This document shows, piece after piece, positions 1 through 11,008 of a DNA stretch of 64,000 nucleotides. The stretch is from Yoonia sp. I 8.24 (lineage in GTDB: Bacteria; Pseudomonadota; Alphaproteobacteria; Rhodobacterales; Rhodobacteraceae). The notes below the pieces were generated by a model, which did no database searches, was not told where the DNA came from, and saw only the letters and a list, made by a program, of their open reading frames with translations. The DNA lies in contig NZ_JACXGQ010000007.1 in assembly GCF_022096995.1 (NCBI RefSeq), positions 62,001 through 126,000 of the forward strand, read 5' to 3'. Both the position numbers and the translations under genes were made by a program. Numbering within the stretch: position 1 is the stretch's first letter; every line of letters starts with the position of its first letter.

Positions 1-1
1 G

Positions 2-310
2 ACATTCGGTCAACCTGCAAACACGTTGCGCAACGCGCGTGCGGCGCGTGCAGCGGTGCCGGCACCCTATTATTTGCGGATGCAATTGGTCGATAAGCCC
101 GGCGCATTGGCCAAAGTCGCCCATGCGCTTAGCGAGGCAGGCATTTCCATCGACCGGATGCGTCAATACGGGCACCAAGAAACCGCTGCGCCTGTGCTGA
201 TCGTGACCCATAAAACCACCCGCACCGCGCTTGAAGAGGCCCTTGCCGATTTCGCGACAACCGGTGTTGTTTCTGGCACACCCGTCGCGATCCGGATTGA
301 ACAGGTCTAA
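2..310 (+). CDS. hom: Homoserine dehydrogenase, C-terminal end (partial)
   Basis: This is the 3' end of a gene that begins left of the window; the frame is open from base 2. The readable part is a linker and an ACT domain that starts YYLRMQLVDKPGALAKVAHA and ends VAIRIEQV. The family reduces aspartate semialdehyde to homoserine in threonine/methionine synthesis, and the ACT domain mediates feedback by threonine. The identification rests on the C-terminus only, but its placement directly before glpX and recJ is the usual Rhodobacteraceae order. The catalytic domain cannot be seen. Confidence 0.85.
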   Translation, partial: TFGQPANTLRNARAARAAVPAPYYLRMQLVDKPGALAKVAHALSEAGISIDRMRQYGHQETAAPVLIVTHKTTRTALEEALADFATTGVVSGTPVAIRIEQV

Positions 311-417
311 ACCCGCCGCAAACTCTACCCTTCCCCGCCCAGTGGGTTAGCGCAAACAGTCTTGCAGCCATGCGCTAGACACGGTTTAGGGGGATTATTC
401 ATCAAAGGATCCAGACC

Positions 418-1383
418 GTGACCAAAGCCGCAGATTTCAACGACCGCTCACTCTCGCTAGGGCTTGCCCGTGTTTCCGAAGCTGCGGCCATTGCCTGCAC
501 GCCCCTGATCGGCCGTGGCGATGAAAAAGCCGCCGACCAAGCCGCGGTTGACGCGATGCGCACCCAGCTTAACAAGCTTGATATTGCTGGTGTCGTCGTC
601 ATCGGCGAGGGCGAACGCGACGAAGCCCCGATGCTTTACATCGGTGAAGAGGTCGGGACCGGGACAGGCCCCGGCGTCGACATCGCGCTTGATCCGCTTG
701 AAGGGACAACGCTGACCGCCAAAGACATGCCAAATGCGCTCGCGGTAATCGCCATGGGGCCGCGTGGGTCTATGCTACATGCGCCGGATGTCTATATGGA
801 TAAATTGGCGATTGGCCCCGGTTATGCCGACGGCGTTGTCACGCTTGATATGTCGCCCAGCGAACGGGTCGCCGCATTGGCCGCCGCCAAAGGCTGCACC
901 GCGCGCGATATCACCGTCTGCGTGCTTGAACGGCCCCGGCACGAAGACATGATCGCCGAACTGCGCGGTACCGGTGCCGCCATTCGGCTGATCACGGACG
1001 GTGACGTCGCTGGCGTCATGCACTGCGCAGAACCTGACGTGACAGGCATCGATATGTACATGGGCTCTGGTGGCGCGCCCGAAGGCGTGCTGGCAGCCGC
1101 CGCGCTCAAATGTATGGGCGGACAGATTTTAGGTCGCCTGATGTTCCGCAACGATGATGAAACGGGCCGCGCGACAAAGGCCGGAATCACAGATTTTGAC
1201 CGCGTTTACACCCGTGACGATCTGGTGACCGAAGACGTGATTTTTGCAGCCACAGGCGTGACCGATGGGTCGCTGGTACATGGTATCAAACGCGAAGTCG
1301 GCTACGTCACCGCCGAAACAATCTTGATGCGGTCCAAAACCGGCTCCGTACGGCGGATGATCTACCGCAACCCAGTCGCATAA
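418..1383 (+). CDS. glpX: Fructose-1,6-bisphosphatase class II (GlpX)
   Basis: The enzyme hydrolyses fructose-1,6-bisphosphate to fructose-6-phosphate in gluconeogenesis. The 321-residue length is normal for GlpX. The metal and phosphate motifs are visible: GEGERDEAP at residues 63-71 and DIALDPLEGTT at about 88-98, with the GSGGAPEGVLAAAALKCMGG segment further on. The GTG start at 418 is supported by an AAAGGA ribosome site at 404-409. It follows hom by about 100 bases and may be cotranscribed with it. Some class II enzymes also act on sedoheptulose-1,7-bisphosphate, which cannot be judged here. Confidence 0.95.
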   Translation: MTKAADFNDRSLSLGLARVSEAAAIACTPLIGRGDEKAADQAAVDAMRTQLNKLDIAGVVVIGEGERDEAPMLYIGEEVGTGTGPGVDIALDPLEGTTLTAKDMPNALAVIAMGPRGSMLHAPDVYMDKLAIGPGYADGVVTLDMSPSERVAALAAAKGCTARDITVCVLERPRHEDMIAELRGTGAAIRLITDGDVAGVMHCAEPDVTGIDMYMGSGGAPEGVLAAAALKCMGGQILGRLMFRNDDETGRATKAGITDFDRVYTRDDLVTEDVIFAATGVTDGSLVHGIKREVGYVTAETILMRSKTGSVRRMIYRNPVA

Positions 1384-1408
1384 ACCCGCGTCTAAAAGCT
1401 ATAAAAAA

Positions 1409-1450
1409 CAAACCGGACATTCACGCACACCGCAGCAAGTGTCTGGTTTG
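1409..1450. terminator. Inverted repeat downstream of glpX, possible terminator
   Basis: CAAACCGGACA at 1409-1419 pairs with TGTCTGGTTTG at 1440-1450, giving 11 bp with one G-T wobble around a 20-base loop. It sits between glpX and the convergent small membrane gene. There is no strong T-run on either side, so calling it a terminator is tentative. Confidence 0.4.
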
Positions 1451-1519
1451 AGCCCAAAATGACCGATGCTGCGTTGTGCACGAATGGCAGCTTTGGCAAA
1501 TGACCTTTCGCTAGAAGCT

Positions 1520-1876
1520 TCAAATAACCGCTAGAATGCAACCAACAGCAACAAGAAGAAGGGCGCAAATACCTGTCTGCGTCCATATCGCTCGGTCAAG
1601 TTTTTGCGAGTATGTAAGCTGATCGCTGTCTGATAGTTTCAGCAGCCAGAGATAATGACGATGGGGCAATGTACTCCGTTTCTCATGCACTTCCAAGATT
1701 GATTGCCCTGAAATTCTTTCAAGATATCTGTCTTGTAGTAGTACGATAGTCGAAACCAATCTGAGTCGCGGCGGTTGCCATTTTGGACGTGCAAAGGAAA
1801 AACCTGACGCCCAAGCCGATAAGACTACACCAAATATGCCAACACATAACATCCAAGGCCAAGAACTATTTTCCAT
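1520..1876 (-). CDS. Hypothetical small membrane protein
   Basis: I do not recognise this 118-residue protein. It has a hydrophobic segment near the N-terminus (about residues 7-30, WPWMLCVGIFGVVLSAW) and a second at the very C-terminus (CALLLVAVGCILAVI), with a polar basic stretch between them, so it is probably a two-pass inner-membrane protein. The ATG at 1876 (MENSSWPW) is chosen. The open frame continues upstream only to a TTG and would add a low-complexity KQS-repeat peptide. A weak AAGAAGGG lies 14 bases before the ATG. Its base composition is AT-richer than glpX and recJ, which suggests acquisition. Just upstream lies a perfect 9-bp tandem repeat. Confidence 0.55.
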   Translation of the reverse strand: MENSSWPWMLCVGIFGVVLSAWASGFSFARPKWQPPRLRLVSTIVLLQDRYLERISGQSILEVHEKRSTLPHRHYLWLLKLSDSDQLTYSQKLDRAIWTQTGICALLLVAVGCILAVI

Positions 1877-1895
1877 GTACTTCGATCGAACCCTT

Positions 1896-1940
1896 CTTTG
1901 CTTACTTTGCTTACTTTGCTTACTTTGCTTACTTTGCTTA
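1896..1940. repeat. Five perfect tandem copies of a 9-bp unit
   Basis: The unit CTTTGCTTA is repeated five times without a mismatch, ending at TAAAG. It lies 20 bases upstream of the chosen start of the small membrane gene on the minus strand. The long open frame on that strand reads through it as repeated Lys-Gln-Ser. It is too short and lacks spacers, so it is not a CRISPR. Confidence 0.95.
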
Positions 1941-2165
1941 TAAAGAATGTAGTGAGCTAAAGCAGACTTAAATATAGAAGGAAATGAGAGCAGCAAAGTC
2001 CGCTTAGCGTTCTTTGCTACCAGCTACGCTAGAGGTCCGGTGTGGTGCCTTGGGGGACTGCCGAGAGCTCGTTTACATGAAAGGCTTTCAAAAACCCAAA
2101 AGACACGCTGCAATATCTGAAATGGACGTGGTGCTAGCGGCTGATTTTCATTACTGTCCCGCGGT

Positions 2166-3920
2166 ATGACACAGTCCAAAGCATTTCTTGACGTCGCCCA
2201 ATCTGCAACCGGACGGCGGTGGGTCGGCCCCTCTATCGAAGAAGACCGCCTTTCAGAGGCGATGACCCAATCCACGGGGCTGCCTGCCCCTTTGTGCCGA
2301 ACCTTGGTGCGGCGTGGTGTGGCTGATGACGCGACCGAAGCCTTCCTCTCCCCGACCCTACGCGACCTTCTGCCGGACCCGCATGATCTGCGCGACATGG
2401 AAAAAGCCGCCACGCGGTTCCTGAAGGCCGTGCAGGCACGCGAACGCATTGCGATTTTTGCGGATTACGACGTCGATGGCGGCACCTCTGCCGCACTGCT
2501 AATCAATTGGCTGCGTGACATGGGGCTAGACAGCACGCTCTATATTCCGGACCGCATCGACGAAGGTTACGGCCCCAATGATGACGCGATGGCGATGCTG
2601 GCCAAGGACCACGATCTGATCATCTGTGTGGACTGTGGTACGCTTTCACACGGACCAATCGCTGCGGCCGCCGGGGCCGAGGTTATCGTGCTTGATCACC
2701 ACCTTGGCGGTGAAACCCTGCCCGATTGCGTGGCGGTGGTGAACCCAAACCGCCAAGACGAAAGCGGTGATCTGGGGCATCTTTGTGCCGCTGCTGTCGT
2801 ATTTTTGATGCTGGTCGAAGCCAATCGACAAATGCGGGCCGCCGGGGCCAAAGGGCCGGACCTGATGGCGATGCTTGATCTTGTGGCGCTGGCGACGGTT
2901 GCCGATGTCGCCCCGCTGATTGGGGTGAACCGCGCTTTTGTGCGCCAAGGTTTGACCGTCATGGGGCGGCGGCAACGGATCGGGTTGACCGCACTCGCCG
3001 ATGTAGCAGGACTAGACCAAGCGCCGACCAGCTATCATCTTGGGTTTTTGTTAGGACCGCGGGTGAACGCTGGCGGGCGGATCGGGCAAGCAGATCTTGG
3101 TGCGCGGCTTTTGGCAGCGACAAACCAGCACGAGGCCGAAGCCATGGCCAGCAAGCTCGACCAGCTCAACACAGAACGGCGCGAAGTCGAAGCACAGGTC
3201 CGCGATTTGGCGCTTGAGCAGGCGACGGCCCGCGGGCTTGATGGGCCGCTGGTCTGGGCGGCTGGCGAAGGTTGGCACCCCGGCGTTGTTGGCATCGTCG
3301 CGTCGCGGCTTAAAGAAGCCACCAACCGCCCCGCGATTGTGATCGGGCTCGACGGGGACGAAGGCAAAGGGTCAGGGCGTTCTGTGTCCGGCATTGATCT
3401 TGGCGCGGCGATTCAACGCGCCGCCGCCGATGGGCTTTTGATCAAAGGGGGCGGGCATAAGATGGCCGCCGGCCTGACCGTCGCCCGTGACCAGCTAGAC
3501 GCTGCGATGGAGCGCATTGGGGCGCTTTTGGCGAAACAAGGGGCCGCCGATATTGGCCCCGCTGATTTGCGCCTTGATGGGCTATTGATGCCGGGGGCTG
3601 CGACTGTCGAATTGGTCGAACAGATTGAAAAGGCAGGACCATTTGGCGCAGGTGCCCCTGCCCCTCGGTTTGCGTTTCCGGATGTGCAAATCCTATTTGC
3701 CAAACAAGTTGGAGCCAACCATCTGAAAGTCACCTTTGGGGACGGGCTGGGCGCGCGGATCGATTCTATTTGTTTTGGCGGCATGGATGGGCCGATGGGG
3801 TCGATGCTTATGGGGCATAAGGGCGCGCGGTTCCATTTAGCTGGTCGGCTCGAGATTAACACATGGCGCGGGCGGCAATCCGTGCAACTGCGCCTCGAAG
3901 ACGCCGCACCCGCCCACTAA
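2166..3920 (+). CDS. recJ: Single-stranded-DNA-specific exonuclease RecJ
   Basis: RecJ degrades single-stranded DNA 5' to 3' in recombination and repair. The 584-residue length is normal. DHH-family metal motifs are present: ADYDVDG at 99-105, VDCGT near 155-159 and DHH at 177-179, followed by the DHHA1 motif GGGHKMAAGL in the C-terminal half and an OB-like tail. No strong ribosome site precedes the ATG at 2166, but the start MTQSKAFLDVAQSATGRRWVG matches the usual RecJ N-terminus. In relatives it follows hom and glpX; here the small membrane gene is inserted between glpX and recJ. Confidence 0.96.
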   Translation: MTQSKAFLDVAQSATGRRWVGPSIEEDRLSEAMTQSTGLPAPLCRTLVRRGVADDATEAFLSPTLRDLLPDPHDLRDMEKAATRFLKAVQARERIAIFADYDVDGGTSAALLINWLRDMGLDSTLYIPDRIDEGYGPNDDAMAMLAKDHDLIICVDCGTLSHGPIAAAAGAEVIVLDHHLGGETLPDCVAVVNPNRQDESGDLGHLCAAAVVFLMLVEANRQMRAAGAKGPDLMAMLDLVALATVADVAPLIGVNRAFVRQGLTVMGRRQRIGLTALADVAGLDQAPTSYHLGFLLGPRVNAGGRIGQADLGARLLAATNQHEAEAMASKLDQLNTERREVEAQVRDLALEQATARGLDGPLVWAAGEGWHPGVVGIVASRLKEATNRPAIVIGLDGDEGKGSGRSVSGIDLGAAIQRAAADGLLIKGGGHKMAAGLTVARDQLDAAMERIGALLAKQGAADIGPADLRLDGLLMPGAATVELVEQIEKAGPFGAGAPAPRFAFPDVQILFAKQVGANHLKVTFGDGLGARIDSICFGGMDGPMGSMLMGHKGARFHLAGRLEINTWRGRQSVQLRLEDAAPAH

Positions 3921-4007
3921 AGACATTCCGCGCAAAAAGTAAAAATAAATCAAAATACCTCTTGCGCCCTACGCGCAGTTTTTCTAAAAGCGCCACACAC
4001 CAAGTGC

Positions 4008-4082
4008 GGTCCCTTCGTCTATCGGTTAGGACGCCAGGTTTTCAACCTGGAAAGAGGGGTTCAATTCCCCTAGGGACTGCCA
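4008..4082 (+). tRNA. tRNA-Glu (anticodon TTC)
   Basis: A full cloverleaf can be folded by eye. Acceptor arms are GGTCCCT (4008-4014) and AGGGACT (4072-4078). The anticodon stem CCAGG/CCTGG surrounds the loop TTTTCAA with TTC at 4041-4043. The T stem AGGGG/CCCCT closes TTCAATT. Discriminator G and an encoded CCA end the gene at 4082. The first acceptor pair is a G-T wobble, so the processed end may shift by a base. An upstream TTGCGC (3962) with TCTAAA (about 3983) could be its promoter. Confidence 0.95.
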
Positions 4083-4176
4083 TTGGTGTGAAACTTCCCC
4101 CGCTCACAAATTGTCGTTTGCCTTATCCTTCCCAGGGTTTAGGTTTCTGCGTGATACATCACGAAGGAACAAACTG

Positions 4177-4605
4177 ATGCCACTCAAATATCTGCATACA
4201 ATGGTGCGGGTCAAAGACCTTGAAAAAACCATGGCATTCTTTACCCTACTTGGACTGAAAGAAACCAAGCGTCACGATGTTGAGGCTGGACGTTTTTCCC
4301 TGATCTTTATGGCCCCTGAAGGCCAAGAGGATTGCCCAGTAGAGCTGACATATAACTGGGATGGCGATGATGAATTGCCGTCCGACAGCCGCCACTTTGG
4401 GCATCTCGCCTATGAGGTCGACGATATTTACGAAACCTGCCAGCACCTGATGGATAATGGCGTGACGATCAACCGCCCGCCGCGCGATGGCCGCATGGCA
4501 TTTGTGCGTTCTCCCGACAATATTTCTGTCGAGCTTTTACAAGCAGGCGACAACCTGCCAAGCGCGGAACCATGGGCAAGTATGGAAAACACGGGCCATT
4601 GGTAA
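4177..4605 (+). CDS. gloA: Lactoylglutathione lyase (glyoxalase I)
   Basis: The enzyme converts the methylglyoxal-glutathione hemithioacetal to S-lactoylglutathione in the cytoplasm. The 142-residue protein has the two-module VOC fold. The likely metal ligands are visible: His in KYLHTMVRV, Glu in PVELTYNW, His in FGHLAYEVDD and Glu in ISVELLQAG. The ATG at 4177 is chosen over an upstream in-frame start because AAGGA at 4163-4167 precedes it and the family begins at this point. The 3' end overlaps the next gene by 34 bases, so the two are probably cotranscribed. Confidence 0.93.
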   Translation: MPLKYLHTMVRVKDLEKTMAFFTLLGLKETKRHDVEAGRFSLIFMAPEGQEDCPVELTYNWDGDDELPSDSRHFGHLAYEVDDIYETCQHLMDNGVTINRPPRDGRMAFVRSPDNISVELLQAGDNLPSAEPWASMENTGHW

Positions 4606-5315
4606 GAGCCGCCCTCTTTGCCGGGTTTTGCATCTTTGCGAACCCGGCTGAGGCCTGCCGCCTTGCGCTCGTCTTGGCGGTAGATGTGTCGTCTTCGATC
4701 GATGCCGCCGAAGACAAATTGCAACGCGCGGGGCTTGCCGCTGCCCTGGTCGCGCCCGATGTACAAACCGCCTTTATGGCCAGCCAAGACCCGGTCGCCT
4801 TATTTATTTTTGAATGGAGCGGGCGATACAACCAAGATGATATCCTGCCCTGGACCATCATCACCGGCCCCGATGACCTGTATTATGCCGCGCAAACCAT
4901 TTTGGATAGCAGCCGCGGTCATGACGACTTCCCGACCGCAATGGGATATGCGCTAGGCCATGCGGCGATCCAGCTACAAAACGCGCCAACTTGCGATTTT
5001 CATACCATCGATGTTGCGGGCGACGGTATTAATAACGAAGGGTTTGGTCCCGCGCAGGCTTATGCTGCCTTCCCATTTGATGGGATCACGGTAAACGGCT
5101 TGGTCGTTGAAAACAGCGCCGGCAGCGTCGATGCGGACCCACTGACTTTCTACCGAGATCAGGTAACCCGTGGGCCCGGAGCATTTGTCGAAATCGCCAA
5201 TGGTTTCGCAGATTATGAAAACGCGATGCGTCGCAAATTGATCCGCGAGGTCACGCCGCTTATCGTGGGTGAGTCAGCGCATGAATTGCAAAGCATCGCG
5301 ATTTTGTCGCCCTAA
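4572..5315 (+). CDS. DUF1194 domain protein with VWA-like fold, secreted
   Basis: A 247-residue protein with a basic start and hydrophobic segment (about residues 10-28, ending NPAEA before CRLALV), which looks like a signal peptide. It continues with ALVLAVDVSSSIDAAED, a MIDAS-type DxSxS motif, and the DUF1194 pattern including FHTIDVAGDGINNEG. Such proteins are thought to bind metal-dependent ligands or partners in the periplasm; no substrate is known. It overlaps gloA by 34 bases. It ends 4 bases into the convergent MarR-type gene. Confidence 0.85.
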   Translation: MGKYGKHGPLVRAALFAGFCIFANPAEACRLALVLAVDVSSSIDAAEDKLQRAGLAAALVAPDVQTAFMASQDPVALFIFEWSGRYNQDDILPWTIITGPDDLYYAAQTILDSSRGHDDFPTAMGYALGHAAIQLQNAPTCDFHTIDVAGDGINNEGFGPAQAYAAFPFDGITVNGLVVENSAGSVDADPLTFYRDQVTRGPGAFVEIANGFADYENAMRRKLIREVTPLIVGESAHELQSIAILSP

Positions 5316-5833
5316 TAAATATAGCGGATTTGCTCGGTCCAGTACCGTTCGACCCGCCGCAGTGATGCGGTGATCATGTCCAAACCGTCGTGATCAAGCA
5401 CTTCACGGTCAACCAGCCCATCGGCATGTGTCAAAAACAGCTTTGCGACGATAGCGCGGACATTGCGCCCCTTTTCCGACAGGCGCACGCGTACGGACCT
5501 GCGATCAATTTCGCTGCGTTGGTGATGCATATAGCCAAGATCAACCAGCTTTTTCAGATTATATGATACGTTGGAGCCTTGATAATAGCCGCGTGTTTTT
5601 AATTCTCCCGCTGTGACCTCATTATCGCCGACGTTAAACAGCAAAAGCGCCTGAACCGCATTAATTTCGAGGATACCCACGCGTTCGAATTCATCTTTGA
5701 TCACATCAAGCAACAAGCGATGGAGCCGTTCAACCAGTGTTAATGCGTCCAAATAGCTTGCCATGAAGCTGGCACTACGCGCGGCCGCAAGCCCTGACGG
5801 ATTTGGACCATCAATGTCGGTATGAATGCTCAT
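5312..5833 (-). CDS. MarR-family transcriptional regulator (PetP/LdtR-like)
   Basis: A 173-residue winged-helix protein. The recognition region reads TAGELKTRGYYQGSNVSYNLKKLVDLGYM, followed by the wing SEIDRRSVRVRLSEKGR, which is characteristic of MarR proteins and especially of the alphaproteobacterial PetP/LdtR branch. Homologues regulate respiratory or cell-wall functions; the target here is unknown because no obvious partner gene is adjacent. The ATG at 5833 is the natural start. It lies in the same direction as the WYL regulator upstream, separated by about 100 bases. Confidence 0.85.
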   Translation of the reverse strand: MSIHTDIDGPNPSGLAAARSASFMASYLDALTLVERLHRLLLDVIKDEFERVGILEINAVQALLLFNVGDNEVTAGELKTRGYYQGSNVSYNLKKLVDLGYMHHQRSEIDRRSVRVRLSEKGRNVRAIVAKLFLTHADGLVDREVLDHDGLDMITASLRRVERYWTEQIRYIY

Positions 5834-5930
5834 CTTGTCTACTCCGTCTTCAGCTTGGGTACTTGGCTAAAACAAAATAAAAAACATTCAGTTAAATGCT
5901 AAAATTGTAACGATTTTTCAAAATACAAAC

Positions 5931-6650
5931 TCAAGGATGCTGCTCTCTGATCGGGCGCACCCCATCATCAAATTGCACATGACGTCGGCGAAAAACGCGC
6001 TCTGCGACGCAGCTTGGATCAGTGATGCGATCCATGCGGAAATGACGAAAACCGTTGCGGGTCGGATCCCAAGACACCAAATACCAAAGCGGCGGCAGGA
6101 TCAGCATGGCTTGCGGTTCAACCTCTCTTTGCGTGACCGCCCCTTTTGCATCGCGATATTGAAACCGAAGATATTGCCGTTCAAGAAAAGCCGTTTCAAA
6201 TGCGGGCAGTAACGCAGGGTCCATCGCGCCCATGTCCGCAATATTCACCTGTGGCGCAAGCGGCCCAACGTAAAGGCAATCCAAAAACCGGCGCAGGTCG
6301 CGGATTTTATCCGAAGGCAGCGCCTTTTCGATCTTCGCAAGCCCCGCGTCGGCAAGCCCCGCAAACGGCAGGTTCCCAGCCGCGCGCATCGATGCCACGC
6401 TGATCAGCAACGCAAAGACCTCTGCCACTGACAGCCGCGCCGTGGTCTGCAATGATTGCGGATCAAGCTGAAGCCCGCCGCCGCGCCCCGGTTCAGAATG
6501 AATGACGAACCCCTCATCGCGTAGCGCGCAGATATCGCGTAACACAGTCCGCCGCGAAGCGCCGACCTCTTGTGCAAGCTCAGCAATCGTTGCGGTGCCG
6601 TTGCGGCGCAGGCTGCGCACAAGTGTATCTTGTCGATGACGCGGGTTCAT
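5931..6650 (-). CDS. YafY-family HTH/WYL-domain transcriptional regulator
   Basis: A 239-residue regulator. Residues 1-60 form a DeoR/HTH_11-type winged helix (RRNGTATIAELAQEVGASRRTVLRDI). The C-terminal half has a WYL domain with the signature LPPLWYLVSWDP and an FRMDRI segment, which often senses small ligands or nucleic acid. The gene is divergent from the epoxide-hydrolase-like gene. A perfect inverted repeat in the shared gap is the natural operator, so it probably controls that gene and itself. Confidence 0.88.
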   Translation of the reverse strand: MNPRHRQDTLVRSLRRNGTATIAELAQEVGASRRTVLRDICALRDEGFVIHSEPGRGGGLQLDPQSLQTTARLSVAEVFALLISVASMRAAGNLPFAGLADAGLAKIEKALPSDKIRDLRRFLDCLYVGPLAPQVNIADMGAMDPALLPAFETAFLERQYLRFQYRDAKGAVTQREVEPQAMLILPPLWYLVSWDPTRNGFRHFRMDRITDPSCVAERVFRRRHVQFDDGVRPIREQHP

Positions 6651-6672
6651 TTTTGCAGGTTACCAACAATTG

Positions 6673-6689
6673 GTGCCAAAATTTGGCAC
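6673..6689. promoter_or_regulatory. Palindromic operator in the WYL regulator/hydrolase gap
   Basis: GTGCCAAA at 6673-6680 and TTTGGCAC at 6682-6689 are perfect 8-bp arms around a single A. The site is centred in the 81-base gap between the two divergent starts, the usual position for an operator of the adjacent YafY-type regulator. Binding is inferred, not shown. Confidence 0.75.
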
Positions 6690-6731
6690 TAATTCAATTT
6701 AGATCTTCGTGCATGATGCAAGCAAGGAGAA

Positions 6732-7676
6732 ATGACATTGCAAACTTATCCAACTGACTTTCCGGCACCGACCCAAATTCACGTGAATGGGGTGGACCTT
6801 GAAGTCTTTGAAGCAGGCCCCGAGAACGCGGGAAACCCCATTGTGCTGTGCCACGGCTGGCCCGAGCACGCCTATTCTTGGCGCTATCAAATCCCCGCAC
6901 TTGTGGCCGCCGGTTACCACGTCATTGCACCCAATCAGCGCGGATACGGAAATTCATCCTGCCCAGATGCGGTCGAGGCTTATGACATCACGCAGTTGAC
7001 CGGGGACCTGATCGGCTTGCTTGATCACTTTGGCTATGAGAACGCGATATTTGCCGGACATGATTGGGGGGCGAATGTCGTCTGGGGGTTGGCATTGTTG
7101 CACCCCGCGCGGGTGCGCCGGATCATCAACCTCGCCCTGCCATACCAAGCGCGCACCCCGGTGCCGTGGATCGCCTTTATGGAAGAGTTCTTTGGTGGCG
7201 ACCATTATTTCGTCCACTTTAATCGCCAACCCGGCGTTGCCGATGCCATCCTTGACGCGAGCCGCGCGCAGTTCTTGCGCAACTTGTTTCGGAAAAACCT
7301 GCCCCAAGCGGCACCCGAACCGGGTATGATGATGATTAATCTTGCACAGGCAGAAACAGCGCTTGGCGAGCCTTTGATGGGCTCGGATGATCTGGAGGTC
7401 TATATCAATGCGTTTCACCGATCCGGTTTTACAAGCAGTATCAACTGGTATCGCAATCTGGACCGGAATTGGCACCAATTGGCCGATGTGCCCCCAGTGA
7501 TCAAAGTTCCAACCTTGATGATCCATGGGGACCACGACCTGATCCCGCAGTCAGAAAACCTATCTGAGTTTGTACCAAATGTTGATGTGGTCAGCTTTGA
7601 TTGCGGCCATTGCATTCAACAAGAAAAGCCGTCCGAGACAAATGCAGCAATGCTGGATTGGCTGGCCAAATCATAA
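6732..7676 (+). CDS. Alpha/beta hydrolase, soluble epoxide-hydrolase-like
   Basis: A 314-residue alpha/beta-fold enzyme. The oxyanion motif HGWP is at 41-44, the nucleophile elbow GHDWGA places the catalytic Asp at 111, and HGDHDLIP plus DCGHCIQQEKP supply the late acid and His. The cap domain has the usual length. An Asp nucleophile with HGWP is typical of epoxide hydrolases and also of some haloalkane dehalogenases. The ATG at 6732 follows an AAGGAGA site. The substrate is unknown. It is probably regulated by the divergent WYL protein through the palindrome. Confidence 0.9.
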   Translation: MTLQTYPTDFPAPTQIHVNGVDLEVFEAGPENAGNPIVLCHGWPEHAYSWRYQIPALVAAGYHVIAPNQRGYGNSSCPDAVEAYDITQLTGDLIGLLDHFGYENAIFAGHDWGANVVWGLALLHPARVRRIINLALPYQARTPVPWIAFMEEFFGGDHYFVHFNRQPGVADAILDASRAQFLRNLFRKNLPQAAPEPGMMMINLAQAETALGEPLMGSDDLEVYINAFHRSGFTSSINWYRNLDRNWHQLADVPPVIKVPTLMIHGDHDLIPQSENLSEFVPNVDVVSFDCGHCIQQEKPSETNAAMLDWLAKS

Positions 7677-7682
7677 AATCTG

Positions 7683-7708
7683 CGCCCGCTGGCCAAAACC
7701 GGCGGGCG
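7683..7708. terminator. Bidirectional hairpin between convergent genes
   Basis: CGCCCGCTGG (7683-7692) pairs with CCGGCGGGCG (7699-7708) across the loop CCAAAA, 10 bp with one wobble. It lies between the hydrolase stop and the sdhE stop. The flanking T-run is short (ACTTT), so termination strength is uncertain. Confidence 0.65.
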
Positions 7709-7713
7709 TGACT

Positions 7714-10060
<2,347 letters not shown>

Positions 10061-10064
<4 letters not shown>

Positions 10065-11008
10065 ACCGCCTGTGGCAAGGGCCGGCCTTCGTCCCATGCG
10101 ATAATATTATCAAGCGCCATTTGGCCCATTGCTTCGCGCACTTCCAACGCGGCCGTACCAAGATGCGGCAACAGCACCACGTTTTCCATCGCACGAAACG
10201 CGTCGGGCACTCTGGGTTCTTGCGCAAAAACATCAAGCCCTGCGCCCCCGATCTGCCCCGCTTGCAAAGCGGCGATCAAGGCTGCTTCGTCAACCACATC
10301 CCCACGGGCAATATTGATGAAAACCCCGCGCGGCTTCATCTGCGCCAAAAGGGTTGCATCGATCATATGGGTATTCGCACCACCACCGGGTACGGTCACC
10401 ACAACGATATCCGCCTGCGACATCAACGTAGCAAGGCTATCCACCTGCTGCGCCGGGAAATCAACGGTCTTTTCTGAGCGGTTGAAATAGACCACGGGCA
10501 TCTCAAAACCGAAATGACAGCGCCTTGCCACGGCCTGCCCAATGCGACCCATCCCAATAATACCCACAGTCTTTCCGGTGACATGCGTGCCTAGCATCTG
10601 CGTCGGCGCCCAGCCGTCCCATTTGTCAGCGCGCACAAGACGTTCACCTTCACCCGCGCGGCGGCAGGTCGAGAGGATCAAAGTCATGCCAATATCGGCA
10701 GTGGCATCCGTGACCACATCAGGGGTGTTCGACAACGCCACACCCGCAGCCTTAGCCGCACCTGCATCGATATGATTATAGCCCACACCAAAGTTCGCGA
10801 GCACCCCACAGCGCAACGCGCCGTCAAAAGCGGGCGCACTAAAATCATCGCCCAATGTCGTCAGGATCGCGTCATAGCCCTTCAACGCCGCGTTGGCCTC
10901 GACCGTGGTCATGCCTGTAGCGACATCGCGAAGGGTCACATCATAGCGCGCCTTGGCCGCGTCAATCGTAGCCTGTGGAAACTTGCGGGTCAGCAGTAGT
11001 TTTTTCAA
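10061..11008 (-). CDS. D-isomer-specific 2-hydroxyacid dehydrogenase
   Basis: A 315-residue NAD(P)-dependent dehydrogenase of the glycerate/hydroxypyruvate/glyoxylate reductase group. The Rossmann motif IGMGRIGQAVARR lies near residue 150. The catalytic Arg is in INIARGDVVDEAAL, the Glu in AQEPRVP and the His in LLPHLGTAALEVREAM. It starts with TTG at 11008, which overlaps the csaA stop as TTGA. This pattern of coupled start and stop runs through proC, csaA and this gene. The exact substrate cannot be told from sequence. Confidence 0.88.

Noticed and set aside
1896-1940. CRISPR-like array
   Set aside because: The units are contiguous with no spacers and only 9 bp long.
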